Source: Chondrus crispus (taxonomy: Eukaryota > Rhodophyta > Florideophyceae > Gigartinales > Gigartinaceae). From it: a DNA stretch of 64,000 nt. How positions within the stretch are numbered: position 1 is the first letter of the stretch; every line of letters starts with the position of its first letter. Positions 31,493 to 40,273 of the stretch are shown here, piece by piece. A program made the position numbers and the translations under genes. The notes below the pieces were generated by a model. It did no database searches. It saw nothing but the letters and a program-made list of their open reading frames with translations, and was not told the origin of the DNA. Location of the stretch: the NCBI RefSeq assembly GCF_000350225.1, contig NW_005179044.1, forward strand, positions 62,001 to 126,000. Direction: 5' to 3'.

Positions 31493-33082
31493 ATGAAGTA
31501 TGCTCTTGTCGCTGCCACCTTCCTCGTCTATGTTTCGTGTGTGGCAGGCACATCGAAGAACATTGAGTCCTCAACCGATTTTTCCTTTCAACGTCAAGAC
31601 AATGACTACGGCGGCGCGAGAACAAGACCTTGTCCTGACGTCTGCTATATCGGACCGAATGCATTGACAGACGCATACATAGCATGTTTAAGAAGCAATG
31701 TACCGTGCTACATAGAAAATTGCACCGGACCCGAAACAAGAGGTGACTCATCCCGCATCAGAGATGGATACAAGTGCATGCCGATGGTTTCTGTTGAGAC
31801 TGAAGTTCCAGCGACATTTACAACGACACCTACCCCTTCAAGCTCACCGAATACTGCCACTATCTCTGGAGAACCCAGTGTCACAGCAGCGCCTACCCCG
31901 TCAAGCTCACCGACCATTGCTACTATCTCTGGAGAACCCAGTGTCACAGCAGCACCTACTCCGTCAAGCTCACCGGCTACTTCAAATGTAGCCGGAGAAC
32001 CCATCATCACACCCGAAATGAATGCCGTCGAAACAGATGAGCCGAATTTTTCCGCATCGCCGTCTCCTTCGCAGATGATTGGGCCCACCTCCGAGGGACC
32101 GGTGGAAGTGCCCGAGTTCATTTCTTTCCCAAACGAAGTATCTATTGGTGGTTATATCGATGTAGAGGTCACTGTTGTTCTCGATGAAGTATCTAGCTCA
32201 CTCAAAGAAGACATTTATCTTCTAGCAGATGCGACTGCGTCAATGAAAGAAGAAATTGAGACGATTCAGAATCGATTTGGTAATCTTGTTGCTGCAAGAA
32301 GAAATGCGTCTTCTGACGTTTCCTTTGGGGTTGGCTTCTACCGCGACGAGCAAGATAGTGTGAGCTTTATGAACGTTCAACCGATTACAAATAACATTGA
32401 TGCTGTCACTACTGCAATTAACTCTCTTGTGGCCGAGGGAGATACGGATGATGCAGAAGCAAATCTTTATGCGCTTAGCCAAGTTGCCACCCTGGATTCG
32501 ATCGGATGGAGAGATGGCAGTCGTAAGATTCTTGTGTACATGGGGGATGCACCTGGACACGAGCCTACTTGTCCAAACGGTGGCACTCCGATTACTCGCG
32601 ATGTAGTAATTGACCAATTGAACGAGAAAGGGATTACGGTGGTAGCCACAAATTTTGCAGCGAGCAAAAGAAAGGGTCTGAACGATGTGACATACAGTTC
32701 AGAGAATTCCGAATATGCATGCGCTACTGCTACAAAGGCACGGTCGGGGCAAGCGAGTCAGATTACAAGTGAAACGTTGGGCGCTCTAGAACAAGCATCA
32801 AACCCGAAAACTCTTGTGGACGTGATACGGGATACAATTGGAAAACTCGATCAAGAACTTGATGTGACCACTATGAATTGCGACGACCTAGTCGACATAT
32901 CGTTCACTCCGGAGCTTCCCATCTCTATCGCATCAGGGGAGACAAAGATTATCTTTGAGCGTGCAAAACTCATGCCTGCGGCTTGTGAACACCCTGAGGG
33001 CTTCAAATGTGAGATCAAAATTAACTTGAGCGGTGTTGGAATTCGTCAAACAATTCAGACCACATCCATTAGTGGGTGCTAA
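31493..33082 (+). CDS. Secreted integrin-beta-I-like / vWA protein (paralogue 1)
   Basis: 529 aa from the ATG at 31,493, which opens a clear signal peptide (MKYALVAATFLVYVSCVAG). A short Cys-rich module follows (CPDVCYIG...CLRSNVPCYIENC). Next is a Pro/Ser/Thr linker made of three ~22-residue repeats (31,833-32,005). The main domain starts near residue 225: DIYLLADATASM is the MIDAS loop (DxTxS, Asp ~246), then FGVGFYRDEQD, then IGWRDGSRKILVYMGDAPGHEP (~340-360), then a KGITVVATNF strand. This order matches the integrin beta I-like domain more closely than a generic vWA. The C-terminal ~90 residues form a beta domain ending in Cys. No membrane segment or integrin tail is present, so it is extracellular and soluble or wall-bound. 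The ligand is unknown. Related to the genes at 56,927 and 63,207. Confidence 0.8.
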   Translation: MKYALVAATFLVYVSCVAGTSKNIESSTDFSFQRQDNDYGGARTRPCPDVCYIGPNALTDAYIACLRSNVPCYIENCTGPETRGDSSRIRDGYKCMPMVSVETEVPATFTTTPTPSSSPNTATISGEPSVTAAPTPSSSPTIATISGEPSVTAAPTPSSSPATSNVAGEPIITPEMNAVETDEPNFSASPSPSQMIGPTSEGPVEVPEFISFPNEVSIGGYIDVEVTVVLDEVSSSLKEDIYLLADATASMKEEIETIQNRFGNLVAARRNASSDVSFGVGFYRDEQDSVSFMNVQPITNNIDAVTTAINSLVAEGDTDDAEANLYALSQVATLDSIGWRDGSRKILVYMGDAPGHEPTCPNGGTPITRDVVIDQLNEKGITVVATNFAASKRKGLNDVTYSSENSEYACATATKARSGQASQITSETLGALEQASNPKTLVDVIRDTIGKLDQELDVTTMNCDDLVDISFTPELPISIASGETKIIFERAKLMPAACEHPEGFKCEIKINLSGVGIRQTIQTTSISGC

Positions 33083-33539
33083 CCACATAATAGATCATAG
33101 TCGCTCTAGAGCAGAGCGCTCCAAAACATAACATTAATTAGTAACTTACTTCTGTGACGCCATGCGAGACATGTTCTATAGTTTGAGATACCTTTTTTGT
33201 TTTGCGTTGGGGTCTGCCGACCGTCAGGCATATCCAAGAATTTATTAAACGCCAAGTCGCACCTTAACTCTTCGGATAATTTGCCAGCCACACAGTCAGT
33301 CGAAAATGATTAAGTCTTGCGACCCTACAATATAGTATTTTATGTGCTATCATCAGCTAAATCATGGACGCATGGCGCATGATTTGATATCAATATGCCA
33401 TCGCCGTCAACGACCGTTGTCTCTCCTTCAAATGGTAACGCGGGATTTGATCAAGAGAATCCAATACATTCACGCTTGCATCATAATACATACAGGCTCG
33501 AAACAAACAGGATGGATACACTGCTCGTTCTGAACGTAA
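33083..33539. other. Spacer downstream of the vWA gene
   Basis: AT-richer sequence without a supportable gene. Confidence 0.45.
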
Positions 33540-33964
33540 GTACGCAAAGAAATCTAGTGTGTAGATGACAAGTGACTTCGTATGAGGCTACTTTTCAACA
33601 TATTTTTCCTCGACTTTTGCCTACTCAAATAGGAGAGAAAAAGTACCCTCGTCACTGCAGTTGACTTCTGCGTTGCGGAAGGATATAACTCAGTAAGATC
33701 TGCATGTCTTTTCCAGTAATTTTTATAAAAGCCTTGCGAAGAAGCTGTTCTGAGCAACCTTGACACGTTTTGTATTGAAATCTTCGGAACCATGACACCC
33801 GTTTTTAAAATCTTTTCTTTAAAAAGAAACAATTGTTTCTTGTTTAAAAACAAAATTGAAGTCGTATTCAAAACTCCTGCCCTGGTGTTATGTAAGATGA
33901 ACCTGCTGAGGGCAACTACGTCATAGAAATGGCAGAAAATTGATTTTACAAATTTGCGATTCAA
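33540..33964. repeat. Third copy of repeat R1
   Basis: Matches the units at 3,064-3,873 through GTGACTTCGTATGAGGCTACTTTTCAAC, CAGTTGACTTCTGCGTTGCGGAAGGAT and TTTTCCAGTAATTTTTAT blocks. It ends directly against the TIR element, as in the first locus. Confidence 0.65.
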
Positions 33965-34196
33965 TAACGTTGTCCGTAAAATAACGCGTTGTTTTTTTTC
34001 CATTTGGCCACAAACTCGCTGGACGTAAAGTAAACCCGAGTTTGAAAAATCCCACCACGAGTTTTGCGGACTGACCTCCAGCAAGGTACCTGCCCGCAAC
34101 AAACGCAAGTCTGGTACATCGTTGTGCCGTCCAACGGATCACGTGCACCTGGGCGAATACTCGCTGAAGCGAATATTGTAGCCCACAAGGATAGAA
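33965..34196. mobile_element. Left half of the TIR (MITE-like) element
   Basis: Begins with the same TAACGTTGTCCGTAAA terminus (33,965-33,980) and follows the intact copy at 3,874 closely up to GGATAGAA. There a TA plus the pogo-like terminus interrupts it. The matching right half is at 55,620-56,073. Confidence 0.75.
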
Positions 34197-34198
34197 TA

Positions 34199-34682
34199 CC
34201 CTCCCTGAAGGTGTCATTTGGGCCACTTAAGCCGCATTTAAGTACTTTTTATTAAAGGAACGGTCCTTTCTCAAAAACCATGCCTCTATCATATTCAACG
34301 TTCAGCGCCCAGCACGTTCATACCCGTTTCACCAACCATAGCGCAGTTTTTGGGCACATATGCGCTATGCAATGACGTCCAACTGAACTTCACCGTCGCT
34401 CCAAAATGGACAATTTTGGGACATCACGCTCCTGTTTCCATTCATTGCCTCGTGTACCACATCCCAAACCAGCGTTGCAGCAAACTGCAAACTGCTGATT
34501 TTGGCTACCCTCGGACGTGGACAACCGCTACAGCTTCTTTGAGAGCTTATTTCCAAGCCTCTTCGTGTTTCTGCACCGACCTTGCCTCCGAAACAAAGCG
34601 ACCACGCCCTCCGACACTTTTGTTGACGGCAAATATCATCAGCACACCGCAAGCGCAATCTACGTTGGGATTCACGGACATT
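34199..34682. mobile_element. Left end of an interrupted pogo-like DNA transposon
   Basis: Starts CCCTCCCTGAAGGTGTCATTTGGG, preceded by TA. The inverse sequence, with one mismatch, ends the fragment at 55,617. No transposase motif is recognisable here; open frames on the minus strand (34,365-34,658) are unassigned. It is cut at 34,683 by an LTR-like TGTGG start. Confidence 0.6.
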
Positions 34683-35017
34683 GTGGTATAACTACCTTCG
34701 TCCCGACCACTCGGAAACGAGGGGGGTTAGAGGTGAGGGAGCGCGCGCCGCTGGGTAACCCACGCGCGAACGCAAACCGTACGGAAGGACTCGAAAAGAG
34801 GGAAGGCTCACGTGGCCGGTGACGCGCAGCCGGTCGTTGGTGTTAGATCCGCACGGCCGGTTACAGGTTAGAAGCCTGAGACTAAAAGGGAAACCGGAAC
34901 GGGATAGCAATTAGCCGTGAAGGGAAGGGAGGCGAGTCTGCCCCCGTTTACTGGAACGGGGCAGGTGCCCCCGGTCTTAACCCCTAAGTGGGACGCCAGG
35001 ACAACTGTCCCGCTACA
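34683..35017. repeat. LTR-like terminus
   Basis: 335 bp starting TGTGGTATAACTACC and ending ACTGTCCCGCTACA. The start resembles the LTR start of the second complete element (TGTGGCATAATTGCC), and both end CTACA. The last ~20 bp resemble the sequence ending at 54,780. Flanking pentamers (GACAT, GTACT) do not match, so this is not a simple solo LTR. Confidence 0.45.
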
Positions 35018-37337
35018 GTACTTGTTACTTACTGTATACCAGCTACTGTGCTAAATTGGCTAATTTGTGCCATTAACTACTAATTACTAATTACTTACCG
35101 TTCGGATCCTACACGTGTAGCCAGCGGGGTACTACTGTACTCCGCACCGGCCGTGTGCTGTAAATATAACTCCTTACAGTTCTTCTCCCGCTTACAGCCC
35201 ATCGTACTGTATCCCGGGGCGGCAGCGGTGGCGCCGTTGCCTTCGCGCCGTTGTAATACAGACCTCCTTCCTTACTTCGCGACACGTCCCCGTCGCGGCG
35301 GGTTAAAATCCCTGCCAGCTGTGACGGTCTCCTATCCCGAACGGAGACCATGCGTCGGCCGCGGAGACACAGCCGTACAGTAGTCACCTTCCTCGAGTCC
35401 TCAAACCCGCAGGCACACCCGCAGCGGCGGTCATCTCCCGACCCGCGCGGAGGAGTTAAGCGCTCCAGTGGTTCGCAGTTCCATCCGCGGTACGCCACCG
35501 TTCGGATTGGGCGGCTTCAGCCTGCGCCGGGTCATCGAACAACCGGCGCAAAGAAGGCTTTTTCAGAACCCCCCCGGAGGGCTGGCCATTTTTCCAAGAA
35601 TTCCCCTTCGATTTCCTCCAAAACCACACGGATACGCCCCCGCCAGCCCCGCACCGGTACGTCCCAGACCTTTCTCGGTGCGTGCGGTACCTCTGTCGGC
35701 CAAAACAGAGAGCGAAAACCGCACGGTAGTCCCTTTCCCGAAAGATTCCTATTTGGACACCAATAGAAACTGTAAAACAGTCAGAAACGGCATAAACACG
35801 TTTCTGTTTCCAAATAGTCCCAGGTCGGCAACGACCTCAGGAGTCTGGAACCGTTCTCAGATATGGGCTACGATCTTTATTCGCCCTTCTAGAGGGGAAA
35901 TCGTAGCTCTTCTTCCCGTACAGTGTTCTTTTGAAGAACCAGGCGGGAACTCTGGTTTACAAGTATAGCGGACGGACCCGCTGTACCTTCAACCGTCCGA
36001 ATAGGCTTGCCGTTGCGGTGGGGCGTCTTCCCCCGGCGCCGGGCATCATCAAACCGGCGCCAAAGGAGCGATTTTCCCCCACCCCCCCGGAGAGCTGGCC
36101 GTTTTTCCAAAAACGGCGCTCTTTCACCTGCAAGACAGCGGAGTGTGTGACCGCCAGCCTGTCCGTGCGGTCAGTGAGGAGCTCCCAGCGGCGGTACGCT
36201 CTGCCGTTCGTCCAAAACCGGTCGGTAAGTCCTGCCATTGTCACTTTCCGCGGAGGCCCCGATTTGGAAACGAAAGGAAACTGTAAAAAACGAGCAGAAA
36301 CAGCGGTTTACAGTTCCGGTTTCCAAATCCGCTTGGGCCTTGCCAAAGTCGGATTTTCCGTTTTGGGACCTCCGGATGTGGGCGAACCCGGGGAATGCAA
36401 TGCCGTTAACGGGAGGGGGCTGCGATTTTTTCCCACCCTTTGAGAGGGGAAAACGTAGCCCATGCGAGGGCTTAATTAAAAACCGGTGAACAGGCTCATT
36501 CCAACGGTGCAGCGAGTCCATCCGCACCGGGTCTATCCAGTCGGGTTCGCCGGTGGCGCAGAGTAGTATGTGCGCGCCATGAGCGGTAGATTTCCGTTTA
36601 CGGGAGGCCTTCGGTCGGTTTCTATATGTAGTCCGCTGGGTTGTAGCCTACCAGCGGACATCGTAGGAGGGGTTGGCACCGGTCTCCTAGAATTTTCCTG
36701 TCGGTGTCGGCGGCCGGATCGCCCGGCGACCCGCGATGGGTGACCTAGCGGTTGGTGCGGCATAGTGCTGCGGAGGTGGTTTCCCGTCCCTACGCAGCAC
36801 GAGGAGCTCATCTCCACCAGCGACTTGCGAGGAAATCGGCCTTTTCCTTAGTAATTTCTGCCTGCTTTTTCCTTGCGGTGGGTGCCTTCTCGGCGGTTTG
36901 ACGAGCCCCGATTGGGCGGTCCCCAAAATCGGTCGTATTTGGAACCGCCGTCCGTGCTCTGAGGGCCACATACACCCGGTTCCTGGCTCTGCTACCGGTT
37001 CGGTCGTGGTTTAGGTCTTGAGCCGCCGACAAGGGTTCGTCTTGACAGTATTTCCGCGACGGTACCCCTCCCCTTCGGTCTTGTCTCCCGTGTGCTAACC
37101 CGGGCTCGGAAGAGGGCTACAATTATATCCACCCCGAGGGGAGTGAGACGTAGCCCGCTCGAGGGTATCGTTGGCCATCGCCGCGTCGGGTCGCCCCGCC
37201 GGCGGGTCAGCTTCCTCCGCGCCGGTCTATCCGGTACGGCTCGAGCGGTGGCACACAGGGGATCTGCGTGTGGCATAAACGGGTGGTGGCCGCCTGGAGG
37301 AGACCCCCGGCGGAGTCGCCCCCATGCGCGCCGGGTA
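35018..37337. repeat. GC-rich diverged repeat units downstream of the decayed pol
   Basis: Two alignable units of about 450-500 bp (35,480-35,940 and 35,985-36,470) share CGGCGCCGGGYCATC, CCCCCCGGAGRGCTGGCC and GTTTCCAAAT blocks, and a third more diverged unit follows. Each carries a two-tier hairpin with GGGCTACG/CGTAGCCC-type stems (35,865-35,909; 36,417-36,461; 37,114-37,156). Near 36,630-36,665 the minus strand holds a degenerate echo of the chromodomain end (GYNPADY). I see no intact gene. This is probably 3' non-coding DNA of the decayed LTR element. Confidence 0.5.
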
Positions 37338-37790
37338 TTCCGGTGCAGGGTTTGGGGTGTCTCACGTGGGGTTCCGCGTGCGTCTGTGGCGACCTTGCCC
37401 CTTCCTGCGCCGGGTCTTCCGGCGCGGGGTTTGCGGTGACGCGCGCGGGGTTCCGCGTGCATCTGTAGCGACCTTGCCCCTTCCTGCGCCGGGTCTTCCG
37501 GCGCCGGGCTTGCGGTGACGCGCGCGGGGTTTCGCGTGCGTCTGTGGCGACCTTGCCCCTTCCTGCGCCGGGTCTTCCGGCGCCGGGCTTGCGGTGACGC
37601 GCGCGGGGTTCCGCGTGCGTCTGTGGCGACCTTGCCCCTTCCTGCGCCGGGTCTTCCGGCGCCGGGCTTGCGGTGACGCGCGTGGGCTTTCGCGTGCGTC
37701 TGTGGCGACCTTGCCCCCTCCTGCGCCGGGTCTTCCAGCGAGGGGTGTGGCGGTGACGCGCGTGGGGTTCTGCGTGCGTCTGTGGCGGCT
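37338..37790. repeat. 79-bp tandem repeat array, about 5.5 units
   Basis: The string GACCTTGCCCC recurs at 37,391, 37,470, 37,549, 37,628 and 37,707, exactly 79 bp apart. Units consist of GGTTCCGCGTGCGTCTGTGG, CTTCCTGCGCCGGGTCTTCC and GGCGCCGGGCTTGCGGTGAC blocks. The last unit is degenerate. Because 79 is not a multiple of three, the array is not a coding repeat. Confidence 0.9.
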
Positions 37791-37897
37791 AATCGCCGCT
37801 CGGGGGAGGCCTTCGGCGGGTTCTTCCCGCCCCGCGCTGGGTCGCGCAGTGCGGTGTTAGTGGTGGCGTGCGGCCGCCCGCGTGCGCCAGAAGCGGT

Positions 37898-39587
37898 CTA
37901 TGAAGGCCTGGGGGAGTCCCTCCGCAGGTCGCAGGTATCGTTCGCTGGGGCGTAGCCATACCAGCGGACCTTGTACTGGGTCCCTGTGCGGTTCTCTCGG
38001 TGTTCGACCAGATGGTCGACCACATACTCCGCGGCGGGTTTGGGTTCTCCGTCCGCGGCGGGCTGGGTCGGGGCGGCCGCAGTGACGTGGCGGGGTCCCC
38101 GCGGCATCTGGGTTATCCGATTGATGCTCACGCGGTTTGAGACCCCGTCTTGATCGACGACCACTGTGGTATCCGAAGCGGATCGGACCCGAAACGGGCC
38201 TTCCGTTTTCGGTAAAAGCTTGACGGAGGGTCCCCCGTCATTACTTGGCAGGTCTCCCCGTTCGGTACTCGTTAATGGCCGAGGTGGGCGGTCGACATAG
38301 ACCAGGTCTCCCACCTCGATGACCGGACGGAAACGCACCTTCTTATCGAAGTCGGCCTTGTATCGCCTTTGCGCCGCGGTTAGTTTCACCCGCGCGCGCT
38401 CAAGGGCGTCGCGCAGTTTGCGCAGCGTCGCGCGCTTGTACTGTACCGGGGTCCTCGGATCTTCCGTGTTGGAGACGGCATCTTGCGGTACAGTACCAGG
38501 CAGTGCCAACCCGGACGGTGGTCGCGTCAGCACCAGGTCGAACGGGGTTGTCTCCGTTGACCGGTGGACCTGCGTGCTATACGCAAAGGTCAGGCGCTGG
38601 ATGTAGTCGTCCCAGTCCCTCTGGTGCTCCGCGACATAGTGTCGGAGGCGCTGTACCAGAGTACGGTTGAACCACTCGGTTTGCCCATTCGTCTGGGGGT
38701 GATAGGCGGTAGTCAGGTAATGCCTCACCCCCAGGAGGGCACACACCGCGTCGAAGAACTTGGCGGCGAACTGCGGTCCGTTGTCGGTTAGCCCGTAACG
38801 TGGTGCGCCGAATACGTAGACCCAGTTGTCCAAGAAGGCGTTTGCCACAACCGACGCGGTAGTGGTCCGTAACGGGATACTGCGCGTCAGTTTGGTGAAC
38901 CGGTCGGTCATGACGAGCACGTGGCGATTCCCGTGCGCCGTCTTCGGTAAAGGGCCAAGCAGGTCCATTGCGACGAAATCCAGCGGTCCTGCCGCTGGGA
39001 AGAGCTTGAGATCCTTCTGGTGCCTCACCAGGGTTCCCCGGGTGGCAGCGCATGACGCGCAATTCCGTGCGGTACTGAAGGCGTCATTGGCCACATGAGG
39101 ACAATAATATTCCCGCCGGAGGGTATAGTACATCCTCGTACCGCCCGGGTGTCCGGCTAGACGGGGGTGGTGAGCAAGGTACAGTACCTTTGCTCTCAAC
39201 CGTTTAGGTACGACCCGCTGTAGGGTCCCATCGAGGGAGGACTTGCGGACGACGAACCCATATCGGTCGACGTCGCAGCGCGAGTCCGGGTTCCCCACGG
39301 TCTCGGCGGCCGCCCTACAGAAGGGGTCCTCGGCCTGTTCCCGCAGGAACTCTTCCACCGTTACGGATGAGACGTCGCGTTCTTCGGGTATAACCGCGAA
39401 CGCGTGCTCAGCTCTCCCCGGGTCAACGGGGATCTCCCAGTGTACGGTACCTTGGCGGGGGTTATGGTCCTCCTCTCGCCATTGTACCGCGAAACACGGG
39501 ACCTCGTCGTCAACAGGTTCGGAGGTCGCGCCGTCCACTACGAGGCGTGATACACCATCCGCGAGTTGGTGCTTAATGCCGGGTCGG
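37898..39587 (-). pseudogene. Decayed Ty3/gypsy element B: integrase and chromodomain part of pol
   Basis: Minus-strand open frame that begins mid-protein (PGIKHQLADGVSRL, the RNase H/connection end) at the insertion point of element C and runs about 560 codons. It contains an integrase HHCC module (HHPRLAGHPG...CASCAATRG), VAMDLLGPLP, LTDNGPQFAAKFF and QTNGQTEWFNRTL, so D, D and E are all present. A chromodomain start follows (EYVVDHLVEHRENRTGTQYK, WYGYAPAND), but the sequence after that loses the usual W-E-P ending, so it is truncated or frameshifted. The preceding RNase H part of the same gene lies at 53,014-53,330. The apparent ATG at 39,595 comes from the inserted LTR and is not native. 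Confidence 0.9.
39583..39587. repeat. Target-site duplication GTCGG (left)
   Basis: GTCGG precedes the 5' LTR and recurs at 53,014-53,018 directly after the 3' LTR. Confidence 0.9.
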
Positions 39588-40197
39588 TGTGGCATAATTG
39601 CCGACGACCACTGTATACATTAGATTTGCAATTAGATCTAGATCTCGCTGTAAGGTACGAACCTTACAGCGGGCGTGCGCGCATATCTTACAGCGCGTGC
39701 GCCAGCACACGTGTACGACACGTGTGCTGTCAGCCCGATGGCTGACAGTATTTCAGTGCGGGACGACCCGCACTGGTACAGTAGCACGGTACTGTACTAT
39801 AGTATGATAACGTCGACTTGTATATTAAATAGGAGGAAGGGCGCTGGCGGGGGGGGAGGACCAAGGTACGGCAAAACCCTCCAGCTTACTCTAATTAGGC
39901 GACACCCTCGTGCGCCTTTTAGTTAGGGACCGGCACGGGTCGGGTTGCGCGACACGCGAGCGAGCCGGGATCCGCCTCCGCCCGTCAGCGCTGGTACGTT
40001 ACCCAGCGCTGCTCCGGGGCGTCGAGGCGTCGATCCGCTCGTGCGTGCGCGCGACCTACCCCGACCCGCTCTACCACACTGCTACCGGGCCCGTGCCTGG
40101 TTCCGTGAGCAGGAGGAGTCCCCCGTCTTCCGCCGATCAAGGGTCACCGTCGGACTGTTAGCAACACCCCTCCGCCGTTGGGGGTGTTTATGCTACA
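39588..40197 (+). repeat. 5' LTR of element C
   Basis: 610 bp. It contains five consecutive near-perfect hairpins at 39,646-39,797 and an AT-rich stretch at about 39,815-39,830 (TTGTATATTAAAT) that could serve as a TATA region. Confidence 0.93.
39646..39797. repeat. Array of five hairpins in the LTR
   Basis: Successive inverted repeats: CGCTGTAAGGT-ACGA-loop (39,646-39,671), CAGCACACGTGT-ACG-loop (39,703-39,729), CTGTCAGCC-CGAT-loop (39,727-39,748), CAGTGCGGG-ACGA-loop (39,754-39,775) and GTACAGTA-GCACGG-loop (39,776-39,797). All arms are perfect. The array is repeated in the 3' LTR at 52,462-52,613. Confidence 0.9.
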
Positions 40198-40273
40198 GTG
40201 GTCTCCCGACCTAGAAGACCCCGAGATCTTTCCGAGAAGACTTTCTTTTTCCTCCGCGTCCGTACGCGTTGAG

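Noticed and set aside
34683..35017. Solo LTR with target-site duplication
   Set aside because: The TG...CA ends look right, but flanking pentamers GACAT and GTACT differ, and the presumed partner at 54,541-54,780 does not align along its body.
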